A stretch of 64,000 bases of DNA from Bostrychus sinensis. Its lineage: Eukaryota > Chordata > Actinopteri > Gobiiformes > Eleotridae. The stretch lies in NCBI GenBank assembly GCA_020698575.1, contig CM036243.1, positions 20,978,903 to 21,042,902 of the forward strand. The letters are read 5' to 3'. The notes beneath the pieces were generated by a model, which saw only the letters and a list, made by a program, of their open reading frames with translations, was not told where the DNA came from and did not search any database. Every line of letters begins with the position of its first letter. The stretch's first letter is position 1. A program made the translations under genes and the position numbers. Positions 47,101 to 57,602 of the stretch are shown here, piece after piece.

Positions 47101-47653
47101 CCAAATAATAGCTAAGATGATGATAATACCTGGCTTTAAAGGTTAAAAAGTCTTTTGAAAAAATAGTGCTTTGCTCTCTTGCCTTAAATCTGCTTTCCTT
47201 TTGACTTTTTGTTTCATTAGGAGCAAATCATCTGTCTTCTAGTATGCAGTAATTTGCATATTGATTTGGCACATTTTGTGTGTATGCCTTTCTGACGCAA
47301 TCCTCTTCATTTATCTGGGCTTGGGACTGGCATAAAAAGGACACTGGCTTATGATCCCCAGTGGCTGGATTGTTCTCGTGGCTCAAATATATAATAGTTC
47401 TGTAATTTTATACAAACATCATGAAAACACTTGCCTTGCCTTCTCAAAAAAAAAAAAAAAAAAAAAGGCAAACGTTAATGTGTTTGGTGCAGTAGCCGTG
47501 TCTTATCTCTGTCCACAGTGTCCCGTAACTACACCAGTGATAGTGTGGACCGCGGCTCCCCCTTTAAATCCTCTACACTGCAGTGCTGTTAAATCAACCT
47601 CCAGCCCAGGCGGACCACTCACCTCCCATCGCAGCTTTCATTACGAAATTCAT
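41161..47653 (-). CDS. cplx: Complexin (complexin 1/2 family)
   Basis: Three coding exons on the minus strand, 47653-47623, 42458-42280 and 41361-41161, join in phase with canonical sites to give 136 residues (complexin 1/2 are 134). Complexins bind the SNARE four-helix bundle at synapses, clamping and then promoting calcium-triggered vesicle fusion. The start MNFVMKAAMGGGPPDVGKML resembles the family N-terminus. The accessory and central SNARE-binding helices are EEERQEALRQQEEERKAKYA and KMEAERESMRQNIRDKYGLK, about residues 33-73. The acidic GCGDEEEEESIMDTVVKYLP precedes the C-terminal amphipathic helix. It mixes features of complexins 1 and 2 (KYAK versus YGLKK), so the paralogue is unresolved. 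Two oddities: an Ala/Glu-rich stretch (EAEAEAAAAAEEPAA), and an end reading GPLQEKVTSWLK instead of the usual GPLQDMFKK. Intron 1 is 5.2 kb. Confidence 0.95.
41450..41640 (-). repeat. tRNA-like SINE in complexin intron 2
   Basis: The stretch TTTATTGATAGGACAG, GGAGTCCGAACTCAAACCC and CACAACTGAGCCATACAGTG is typical of a fish SINE whose minus strand carries a tRNA-like head; the second phrase is a degenerate B box in reverse complement. Confidence 0.5.
41650..41840 (-). repeat. Second tRNA-like SINE, adjacent
   Basis: GTGGGGATCGAACCGCCATC is the reverse complement of a Pol III B-box region (GGTTCGATCCCCAC), followed by CCTGAGTCACTGCTGCCCC, the start of the tRNA-like head. Upstream CTTGCCCAAAAACACAACAG also fits fish SINEs. 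It is a separate insertion next to the one above. Confidence 0.6.
45640..45800. repeat. Dispersed GATGCCC/CATTTAT repeat, copy 2
   Basis: Contains GATGCCCTTCCTGACAC, CTCTCCATTTATCCCAGC and TTGGGACTGGCAGGAGTACT, the shared motif string of this family. Confidence 0.6.
47210..47380. repeat. Dispersed GATGCCC/CATTTAT repeat, copy 3
   Basis: Contains ATGCCTTTCTGACGCAATCC, TCATTTATCTGGGCTTGGGA and GACACTGGCTTATGATCCCC, then GTGGCTGGATTG. A 23-base A run follows at about 47447. Confidence 0.6.
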
Positions 47654-48639
47654 GATGAAGCAGTTCTGTGCACTCCTCCTTCGCCTTTGGTCACGTTATC
47701 AGGGGCAAACCTACAGGCAAGGGGACACAACACACAAAGCAATGACCATATATTATGTCACCTGTAATATTGTATACACATGTTTTAGGCTGGTTAAGCT
47801 GGGTTTAAGTTATCTAAATATACCAGATAAATATTCTTTGAAACCATAAAAGTAGATATAAAACATTTTAAAAGTGGGTTAGATAAGGATTTTGCATGTG
47901 CTACACACTGTCCTATGTAGTGACAAGGCACCTGCGCCCTTGATATACAACCACCATCCACCTTGCAGGGCTTTTGCTGACACTGCCCACCTGCCTCATT
48001 AAACTAGAAAAAACGTAGGGATACTAATGAAAAAAACAAAACAACAAAAACACACAAATCAGAGAAGATCAAATTTTGGTTTGGTGAATTATGTCTTCGC
48101 TTCATATGTGGCTTGTGACATTAGTATATAGAGTCAGTGGTCCCAGGACAGTTTGCAATTTTCACACATCGCAATAAAGTTTAGATTATCACAATAAAAG
48201 GCATTTTGTAGACAGTCCAGTGTGTGTACGAGGCTGATTTTGGTTCAACCTGCACTACAGCATACAAACTAGTTGTATACTATGAATACTCTAAAACATA
48301 AGTTAACGACGTTACACCTCTTGTTTTCCATTCCTGGTTTGCTTTCTCTGCATCACCATTTGCAGCAGCAGCATCAATTTTGCCTTACGTGAACCCATAC
48401 CGTTAGTTTCTCTAGTGCATGCTCTCGAACTCTATTTGTACACCCACACATCCCTTACTAGAAGAAAATTACAATAGAAAGCAGTGACTACGGTTTAGGC
48501 AATAATCTACAAGCCTCACAAGTGCACCAAACATCCCTGCCCCGTTCTGTAACATCAGCCGTAGTTGTCTTTGCCTCGTCCCGCGTGTATTTACCTGCTC
48601 CGGACGCTCCTCTAAGTCTTTATTCCAACGAAAAAGCTT

Positions 48640-48880
48640 TGTCGCAGTGTTCCCGGTACCCTCCTTGTTCTCATTCAGTGTGGGGGGAGAGAGAAAGCTT
48701 CAAGTTGTGAGTCCGCTGCGAGGCGCTGCGTGCTTGTGCGTGTCAGTGCGCAGACATGCCGCTGGTGTCAGAGCGGGAGCTGCAGCGGCGCGGGGAGAGG
48801 AGTGTGTTTCTACAGGACGAGCCGAGAAAGTGCGCCACGAGGGCGGGGGAGGGGGATGAAGGATGCACACCGAGGGACGA
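48640..48880 (-). promoter_or_regulatory. cplx: CpG-rich candidate complexin promoter
   Basis: CpG density rises sharply at about 48700-48850 (GGCGCTGCGTGCTTGTGCG, GCAGCGGCGCGGGGAGAGG). It lies about 1 kb upstream of the complexin start codon on the minus strand, where a promoter or untranslated exon is expected. No TATA box or defined start site can be assigned. Confidence 0.35.
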
Positions 48881-49109
48881 GGGGGCCATCTTTTAAATGT
48901 CAATAAACCAAGGACTTTACACAACACGAGCGCTGAAATAGAAAGAAAATAATGAAAATAACGGTTTAGATGAGGCAGTCTTTGTTACTTTATCTGAATA
49001 GCCTATGTACAGTATCACTAATAAAACGCTAACATCTTTCATTTGAAATGGTTTATTGTGGCCTTTATAGTTATTTGCATAGATTCTAATTAACTCACAA
49101 TTACTGTCA

Positions 49110-49290
49110 TATATCTCCTTTTCTTTGGCTTCTCCCTTCTGGAGTGGCCACAGCAAATTACCTCCCTCCCCCTGGAGAGAGAGATATTGATTTGACTTAG
49201 GTTCTACATCATATGTCCTTCTTGACCCAACCCTCATCCTTTACTCGGGTTTGGAACTGGCACGAAGTACACTGGCTTGTGGCTGTATTA
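49110..49290. repeat. Dispersed GATGCCC/CATTTAT repeat, copy 4
   Basis: A fuller left end is visible: TTCTCCCTTCTGGAGTGGCC then ACAGCAAATTACC. Downstream are CTTGACCCAACCCTCAT, TTGGAACTGGCACGAAGTAC and CTGGCTTGTGGCTG. Confidence 0.6.
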
Positions 49291-49699
49291 ATTATTAATC
49301 CTAGTAAAGGAGACCACACTGCTTGATTTTCCAGTACATAGATAGAAATCCCTTATTCTGAAAATGCCATGAAACATCATAAAACAGCTTTCCTCCCCTT
49401 GCAGAGCAACATTTGTAGCAAAATTCAAAGTTCTCTTCACATTGACCACTTTAGCCTGAGTTTCTATCATCCAAACCTCTTGTTCTAAAATAAGCCTTTT
49501 CTCCCTCAGTGAACACTTAAACGTCCTTGGTCTTTTTTCAAAGTACATTGCCACATTGTATAGTGGCAAGCGAGCGAGACTAGCAGAGAGCACACAGTGG
49601 ACCATGGGGAGCTTAAACTGCTGTATTTTCATCAATTAATCACGACATGGGAGGCAATGTCCAGTCAACACACTCAGGGAACATCCATCACTGTGTTTA

Positions 49700-50640
49700 G
49701 AGCCCAGAGACACTTGGAGAGCACACTCTCACACAAACAGTTTGGCTTTCGACAATCTTTCTTTTGAATAGTTATCTTAACAGGATTCATTATCATACTT
49801 CTTATTTGGAAAAGGCTGCACTTGATTCAGTGCTATAACCTAATACATGTACCAGTTCAATATGATATTTATAATTATATAATATAGTAAGTATTATAAA
49901 TGTACAAAGTATACTGTATACCCTAATAAAGCCAAGGCAAAAATACATTAACACTGTGTTGATGTTTTTTTTTTTTTTTTCCTGATTGAAAAGATTATTA
50001 CATTATATTACGGTATTGATGCCAGTAAGATCACATCACAATGAATGCATGTTTTCATAATGTCTTCTTGTTTAATCATCTACAATGCTATAGTGTCATG
50101 TGATTGGTTATAATAAAAAGCATATTTCACATTTAAGATGTTAATACCCAACATACAGTACACCGCAGCAGGAGTAATAATGAGTCAGGTAGCCCCCATG
50201 GACAATACCAACAGCATAGGTTTTACTCTGACCCTGGGACTTTGTGCACACAAGGTTTTGTCCTCGATCTAGCACAGGTAGAGTTTTATATGTTACATGA
50301 TTTATCCTTTCTTATTGCAGAAGGTCAGAATGGGAATTAGATTTGTTCATTTCGCCCTTAACCCACATAGACTGTGTCAAGGAAGGACAACAATAGACCC
50401 TGTGTGTAAAAAGACAACATTAACAAATACAAAAAAAAAAATTAAAATATGCTTTTCAATAATGTTGTCCTCTAATCCATTATGTGAAAAAAGAAGTTCT
50501 TTGAAAACAACATTAGCATTTTTCTTCAAATAAGTTGTGTCTGCTCTGCAGGAACCATTCAAAATTGTGCAAATTAGCATAGCATTAGGGCATGAAAACA
50601 CTGCAATTGTGTCTCCTTCAATTTATTCTTTCTTGCATAC
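49700..50640. other. AT-rich intergenic DNA
   Basis: No gene, RNA or defined repeat was recognised apart from a T run at 49967-49980. Confidence 0.4.
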
Positions 50641-50654
50641 TTGGTGACTGCATA

Positions 50655-50960
50655 GCATAGTAGAGTATAGTATAGTACAGTACAGTACATAACAGTATAG
50701 TATACTAGCCCAAATAATAGTAGAGTATAGCATAGTATTGTTTAGTATAGGTAAGTATAGTTTAGTATTATATTATAGTATAGTATAGTATAGTATAGTA
50801 TAGTATAGTATAGTATAGTATAGCATAGCATAGCATAGCATAGCATAGCATAGTATAGTATATAGTATAATATAGTAATAGTATAGTTTAGTATTTTAAA
50901 GTATGGTATAGTATAATTTAGTTTATATAGTATATAGTATTGTTGTATTGTACATTATGT
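50655..50960. repeat. (TATAG)n minisatellite-like array
   Basis: A pentamer array reading GTATAGTATAG covers about 300 bp. The purest block is about 50772-50823. It then switches to a block of six or more CATAG units (about 50823-50853) and back to TATAG. The flanks decay into imperfect units. Confidence 0.9.
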
Positions 50961-51900
50961 AGCTACTCAAGCAGCATCTCATCTGACCAAGCCTTGTTAA
51001 CACAAACTGTAACAGCAAGATAAGTGTGACCAGGCTTTGTCCACAGTTGCGCCTAAAAAAAAGGTGGATTATGTCACAAGAAAAGCAGCGATTAAATGGC
51101 TAACCTCACATTCCCAAACAACTAATACGTTATTCATGCTCTTTGCCTTTCACCTGAAAGGACACAGCCAGGTTATTGAGCATCCAGACCAATGCTCTGT
51201 ATGCATTAGCTCTCCCTGATTGCAGAGTACAACTGCAGAGGCACAAAATGGGGGCCAGCATCAAATCCCATTCATTGTGATATAATATGGACGGCGGCAG
51301 AATGTCAGCTGAAAGCCTTTGGGACACAGTCACTTTGAAGCTGTGAACTAATGCACACAGCAGAAGATTATTCATAGGATGTGCCAGGTATGCAGCCCCT
51401 CAGGTTGTGGGGGGCTTCATTTAACACAATAACTGGAAAGCAGTTTAAATATTAGGCTTTCATTTTACCATTGTATTCTTGCCTAGGTTAGGTTCAAGCA
51501 TTTTCTTTTCAGTCAGAGACAAAAGCATTTTATGCGTTTGTAAGTATGCTTGAAATTCATCTTGGTTTTAGGTAATTCATTAATCTTTTTTCCACTTATT
51601 CCTATTAGGGGTTGCAGGTGACTGAATCCCGTGTTTGCAACTATGGGCCTTAGGGCGGTGAAAAAGGGCAGTTAGCACAGAGACATAGACAACCATTCAC
51701 TCTCACATTCATTCCCTAGGGGCAATTTACATTAACCTATTCTCCCAACAGATGCATGTCTTTGGATGGCATTTGGCTAGTTATACTAAGAAATATGATG
51801 TAATAACTCGTGCTTAATGAACTAGGATTGAATGAATTAGGATTAGAAACATGTGCATGTGCCTTGTGCAGTCCACTGTATAAAATCCTTCATCTATCTT
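50961..51900. other. Intergenic DNA
   Basis: No gene recognised. A diverged fish repeat with AACCATTCACTCTCACATTC and GGGGCAATTTACATTAACC lies at about 51600-51770. Confidence 0.4.
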
Positions 51901-52409
51901 TAGAAAAAGAAAATGTTGCAATTATTAATCATTTCATTCAGTGTGCTTCTCCTTTCACCTAATTTTTCATATTTCATCTTCGGATTTATTTCTTCCTTTC
52001 TTCTGTGTCGTGCTGTATTTGTCACTATGAGGCCCTGTGACAGCTGGTAGTGTGGAGTCGGAGGGAGGAGTGAGTGGTTAGCTTTAGATATTAGTCTTCT
52101 GTCCATCAACCCAGCCGCTGCACACAGTGGTCCCCGGAGAGAAGCCGAGGAGGAGAGAGGGCAGAGAGGGGAAGAGGGGGAGTTGCATGTTGTTTTGCAT
52201 GTGTGCGTGTGTGTGTGTGTGCGTCCATCAACCCGGAAAGCACCTCTGAAGTCCCAGACTGAGGGAGGCGTGTTCTGCTGCAATGCGTAAAGGCATCACA
52301 GTTTCAGAGATGGAGAAGAGAGAGAGGCAGTGACTGATGGACAAACTGACCGCCTCGAGGTTAATACTGTATTTACTGCCTCATGAAATACAAGCCCGAT
52401 TCAAGAATA

Positions 52410-52870
52410 AGTTTATGAAATGTGAATAGACGTAAAACGCAATGGTTCACAAATCTCTTGAACATTTTATTCACAACTTTTTCCTTTCAGCTTGCCAATG
52501 GGGTTACCAAAGCAAAATGTCTGCCTCCTAGTGTGCAAGGATTGGCATACTGTTTTGGCATCAGTTTTGTGCTGGATGCCCTTCCTGACGCAACCTCCAT
52601 TTATCTGGGCTTAGGGTCAGCACAAAGTATACACTATTTTCAAATCCTAAGCAATGCCTGTTTTTAGAACTGGACATATTGGATGCTTGTGATCTTTGGA
52701 CCCTCAAGTGAACTAATATTGTACATGAAATTATAAAATATCTCAGTTGTAACACCTGATGTTGTTTATGCTCTGCTGTGAATAGGGTTTCATTATGTTT
52801 ACAAATTATATCTTTATGTTTTTATTTACATTTTACACAGTGTCCAAACTTGGTTCAGATTTGAGATGAG
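52410..52870. repeat. Composite of two repeats
   Basis: The outer parts (GGTTCACAAATCTCTTGAAC at 52443 and TACACAGTGTCCAAACTTGG at 52835) belong to the same DNA-element family as 27186-28198. A copy of the dispersed GATGCCC/CATTTAT repeat (CTGGATGCCCTTCCTGACGC, 52490-52640) is inserted within. Confidence 0.5.
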
Positions 52871-53929
52871 CTGGTGACTTTATAAGCATCAGACATTGTG
52901 GACAGAATCAGAATCTTACACAGGAAAGGTAGAATAGCTGTTTAATATTCAATACTCAAGCTAGCATCATAAAATGAGGCACATTATAGACTATTGGTTG
53001 TGATTTCCCACTCGAGGGTTTCCTGTTTGCCAGTGGGAATTCTTGGGAAAGCCTCTACTGCACAGCTAAATGAGCACAAGTAATTAGAAAATAGCAGCAC
53101 AGTGGTGGGGAACAAAAGGCTGGTCTTAACAAAAAAAGGTATTAGTGGGTTTTGTGGCTGTTTCTGCCTAAAACATCAGTTCCACTGTATACTGTATAAT
53201 TTGTGTCTTATTTTATCGATTGCTTGCTTACAGTTTCTGTAAAAAGAAAAGTGGTGTTACTTAGTGAGTGGGAAGATCCTAAAATGACATCAAAACTGAC
53301 CATATTGCAGGGGTAAAAAGGTTGTTCCTACCCTGAGGTCCAGCAGCAGGATAAAGGTGTGGCGCAGGAAGCAGCTCAGTGGGACAACACACTCCAGAGT
53401 GTCACGAAGACATAAAATCATGCTCTTTTATATATCCAGTAAATGGATAGACAGTGACGGGTCCTTCTACTGCACCTAACTGTCAAAACGCTGTAAGTTT
53501 AACAGGTGTAGGGACAGCTACAGTGTCATCCTTCAAATATGTCTTTTCACTCTAGTATGTAGTCACACTTTCCCTTTATTTCAACTACAATATATGTTTC
53601 AGACTTCTGCTTTCACTCTCATCCTTGTATCTATCTTATGTTTTATAAGAATGAAATGCTGCAATAAAAAAAAAGAAAAAAAAAACACTTGGAAGCTATC
53701 CAAAACAGAGCGCATCCTGCCCCAGAAAGCCAGTGCAGTAGAACTGTCACGGAGCATTGCAGGCAAGAGAGGAGCGTGATGGCACAGTGGGAGCTGGGAA
53801 CCCACCCACATTCAAATTCTGCCTAAAGGTAGAGAAGAGCAGCTCATTTACCTGGCTGGATTTACAACAAATGTCTTTAGCCCTTAATAGTATAATGTCT
53901 AATCTCTCTGTCAGTGTGCCAATCTTTTT

Positions 53930-54060
53930 TCGGCTTTTCCTTTCACCAAGTCATCTGCCCCCTTAAAGTGCATTGGTTTGCATACTAATCTAGCATAGGT
54001 TTTACACCAAATCCCCTCTCCATTTAACACAAAGCGTATACACTGATATAGCTGGTGTTA
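53930..54060. repeat. Dispersed GATGCCC/CATTTAT repeat, copy 6
   Basis: Contains GGCTTTTCCTTTCACCAAGT, GGTTTGCATACTAATCTAGC and CCCCTCTCCATTTAACAC. More diverged than other copies. Confidence 0.45.
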
Positions 54061-54179
54061 TGTATGTCTTTACTAAACATAGCATTTCAAGTGTTAAAAA
54101 AATAATAAAACAACACCAAAATATCTGCATTGTCCAACTATGATTTCAATCAAGCATCAATTTTGTATCACTTCTGATG

Positions 54180-54320
54180 GGTCTGCCTCCTAGTATTCCC
54201 TCTTAGATTTGCTTATTCATTTGACACATTATATGCCGAATGCCCCTCCTGACCTAACCCTCTCCATTTATCCTGGCTTGTGACTCCTTGTGGTTGGATT
54301 ATGCAGCCCCAGTAACAATA
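54180..54320. repeat. Dispersed GATGCCC/CATTTAT repeat, copy 7
   Basis: Contains TCTGCCTCCTAGTATTCC, GAATGCCCCTCCTGACCTAA and CTCCATTTATCCTGGCTTG. Confidence 0.55.
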
Positions 54321-54809
54321 AGAAGAAATGGTTGTTGATCCAGAGCTGCCAGTGCTTACATAGGCTTATTGTGATACCGTGATATGGCAGACAAAACCAG
54401 AAAAACACAGGCAGTTTAAGGAATGGGATGGGGACTAAAGTGTCATGTTCGTGAGACGAAGTGCACAGAAGGCATTTTTCTTACCTAGCACGTTTGTTAA
54501 GACCTTCCTGTCTGAACACATCCCTGGAGCCAAAGAGGAGCAAAGAAGTGTCAAATACTGCACCGCTATTACAAAATATGCAGTTTAGATACAGAGAATA
54601 CTTTATAATAAGTTTAAATAAATATGCTGTACGGCATTCCACAGGAAGAAATGCAGTACAAACAGCACCAATCTTTGTACCTAGGTTAAAGGCAGTTTAG
54701 AAGATTTAGACTGTGTGCAAGTCTTATTCATAGTTTGAGACCTGCCAATAGTATTACACTGTTCCCTAAATTTGGAATTTTAACTAGTCATAAGCACTCG
54801 TTTTCATTC

Positions 54810-54990
54810 CCTTTGCATTTCCCCTTTTGAGGTCGCCACAGCAAATAATCTACCTCTTAGCATTCAATTGTTTACATATTAATTTGGCATAGGTTTTCAA
54901 CCACGCAACCCTCCTGACACGATCCTTCCATTTATTCAGGCTTGGGACTGGCCCAAGAAGTACACTGGCGTGTAACTAGATTAGTCACAT
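54810..54990. repeat. Dispersed GATGCCC/CATTTAT repeat, copy 8
   Basis: Contains the full head (CCCCTTTTGAGGTCGCCACA), CATATTAATTTGGCATAGG, TTCCATTTATTCAGGC and TTGGGACTGGCCCAAGAAGT. Confidence 0.6.
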
Positions 54991-55304
54991 AAGCACTAGT
55001 TTGTTATCTGATTATGCTATGTACTAAACAAAAAGTTCCAGATTAACTTAAAATAAAAATAACCAAATATCTACATTGTTCAGCCTTGACTTTCTAAGCC
55101 TCAATTATATGTTGTGTCATTTGCAATAAAAATAAAGTTACCATTTTTTATCAATTAATTTAATAATTACTTTTAGTGCATTTCAAAATTTGGAGCATGT
55201 CAGGCAATAGCCATGTTACTGACAACTAATTTTAGCATATAAAGCTAACCCTTATTTTGTATTTTTAGAAATTTGCTGAAAAAAAAAAAAGTTTCTGTGT
55301 TTCT

Positions 55305-55880
55305 GTGTCCAGGGATCGGGACGCCGAGGCCCCTGCCTTCGACCACCGCCGGATCCTCCTTGCACTGACCCCTTACGGTTCCTTAAGGGTCTGCAGTAAT
55401 GCGGTCTTGTATTGGTCTGTCATGGTGAAGAAGAAGCTGAGCCGAAAGGTGAAGCTCTCGATTTACCGGTCAATCTACGTTCCTACTCTCACTTATGGTC
55501 ATGAGCTTTGGGTCATGACTGAAAAGACAAGATCCTGGATACAAGCGGCCGAAATGAGTTTCCTCCACAGGGTGGCTGGGCGCACCCTTAGAGATAGGGT
55601 GAGGAGATCGGTTACCCAGGAGGAGCTCGGAGTAGAGCTGCTGTTCTTCCACATCGAGAGGAGCCAGCTGAGGTGACTTGGGCATATGTTTCGGATGCCT
55701 CTGGGAGGAGGCCCCGGGGAAGACCTAAGACACGCTAGAGGGACTACGTCTCTTGGCTGGCCTGGGAACACCTTGGGGTTCCTCCAGAGGAGCTGGAGGA
55801 AGTGTCCAGGGAGAGGGATGTCTGGGTGTCCCTGCTTAGACTGCTGCCCCCGCAACCTGGCCCCGGATAAAGTGGAAGAA
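55305..55880 (+). mobile_element. LINE 3' fragment (C-terminal end of reverse-transcriptase ORF)
   Basis: Translation gives RKVKLSIYRSIYVPTLTYGH, ELWVMTEKTRSWIQAAEMSF and LHRVAGRTLRDRVRRS, then QLRWLGHMFRMPLGG after a stop and frame changes, ending with a GAAGAAGAAGATGG tail. This is the C-terminal region of a common fish non-LTR element, possibly of the I/Nimb group (from memory). It is 5'-truncated and frame-broken, hence dead on arrival. Confidence 0.8.
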
Positions 55881-56499
55881 GAAGATGGAGAAATTTGCTG
55901 ATATGTTAAACTTTCTTCTGGCGCTGCTGTATATTGAGTTCTATACAGCTGGATACCTGCAGTAGCATACTGTATGTGATCAATAGTCTGTGCTCATAGT
56001 TAGCAGCTTTATGAGAGGCTGTCATCTCGCTGCCACCCAAATCACCTAAATGCCTCTTTCATTCAGACACACATACACACATACACATATACACATATAC
56101 GTGTAGACCATTCATCCCTGCAAGCATAAAAATAGTGCTGACAGAGTAGTCTTCCAGTTACTACCCATTGGCTCATGTCCAGTGGGAAAGCTGTGTGCAT
56201 AGGTCCTCAATAATCTATTTCTATGCAGAAAAAAGAGAGCATGCTAAACAGGCTGCTTTGATTAGTTGCCTAAAACATTTAGCTCAAAATGATGGTCTGG
56301 TATACCACTAAAGTATTATTCTCTTTAGGATCCACATGTAAATAATGTATACAACTCACAAAACACATTTGCCTGCTAGTTTTGTAATATATTGTGCTGA
56401 AGAGTCAGTCACCATGACTGCAACTTTACCCACAAAGAAAAATTAAGCCACATTGAATTTGCCTAAGGGAGAATACATCTTTTTCTACAATAATTGTGT

Positions 56500-56670
56500 A
56501 TATTTTCTATATCTTTTTCCTTTTAAGGTTCTCACAACAAATCATCTGCCCTCTTGTGTGCAATAATATACATATTGATCTGACATAGGTTTTACGTCAG
56601 ATGCCCTTCCATTTATGCAGAGCTTGGGACCAGCACAAGACTTGTTTGCGATCCCTTCTACAATATGCAT
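56500..56670. repeat. Dispersed GATGCCC/CATTTAT repeat, copy 9
   Basis: Contains AAATCATCTGCCCTCTTGTG, CAGATGCCCTTCCATTTATG and GCTTGGGACCAGCACAAGAC. Confidence 0.55.
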
Positions 56671-57602
56671 TGCTTACAAAAAAGTAAGTTAAAATAAATT
56701 AAAATAAAATAATTAATAATTAAAAAATTTCCCCATGATTCCTCTCAACACTGCATGTGCAGCATACACCAAAGCATCCACAAGTGCCTTTAAAATTGTT
56801 ACAGCATTAAAAATATTCCCTCAAAAGTCAAAAACACACTTTTACATGGGAAAATGTAGAGTGAACACTGCCCACCACCTTCTCTTCTGCCTTCCTGTAA
56901 CTCTTTGTAAAATGACTCTTCTTCTAGAGGATTGTGAATCAGTGTTTATTGATCACCTTATCTACCTCATCTGTCCCACGCACACACACGCACACAGCCC
57001 TTCAGACACACATGCTATTCAAAGTGCTGATGGCAAGATTTCCAAAGCAGCAGGGATCTGTGAATACATTATGCGTTCACTCAGAGGCCCATGCATATTT
57101 GATGGCTATAAAAAGGTAGACAGAAGGAAAGGTTTGACGCATGCTCAAGTTATTTTGTTTTTCAGGCAACAATATTCTCTTCAGCAAGTCTATGTGCTTT
57201 ATTTTCTTGCATTATGTGGTGTTTTGCCACAAAATATCTAATCCTCCTTTTAATCAAAGCTTATATTATGTAATATTTTAAACAAATCTTCAGGTTAAAT
57301 GAGTGTCTACCCGGACAATTTTCGCAAAAAACTACACTAGAGGTAGATGCTTTTTCTTGTCTCAGCTATAACCAGCTAGTTCCCTCCGTGCTACATATGA
57401 CTTTGCAGATATGATGTGTGCCCTTGAAAGAGACCTTGGTTTACAGTGCAGTCATGAAGATGGCAACAAGAGCTGTAGTCTGTTTACACTGCTGCCCCTT
57501 AGTGGACAATTCGGGGCAATGCATCAACAGTGAGACTGGCAGGAAGCAGAGGGAAACCTCCGCAATGATTTTGTTGATCCTCTTAAGTGGAGTCGATATT
57601 GC

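Larger units (their letters stand above)
42459..47622 (-). other. cplx: Complexin intron 1
   Basis: This 5.2-kb intron holds two copies of the dispersed GATGCCC repeat (about 45640-45800 and 47210-47380), an alternating GTGC tract at about 44397-44418 and a GA tract at 43024-43042. Open frames of 147 and 161 codons on the minus strand (46616-47059, 42896-43381) have no recognisable features or splice context. Confidence 0.6.

Noticed and set aside
47653..47760. Plus-strand frame MMKQFCALLLRL resembling a complexin start
   Set aside because: The real complexin first exon is on the opposite strand at the same place (MNFVMKAAMGG then GTGAGT); the plus-strand resemblance is accidental.
48640..48927. 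GC-rich frames encoding Ala/Arg/Pro-rich peptides
   Set aside because: Explained by a CpG-rich candidate promoter; no splice or homology support.
50655..50960. Possible CRISPR-like or telomeric array
   Set aside because: It is a simple pentamer repeat without spacers in a vertebrate genome; the unit is not TTAGGG.
56735..57241. 168-codon plus-strand open frame
   Set aside because: Starts next to a dispersed repeat, contains a CACA-derived His/Thr tract, and shows no family motif; probably chance.
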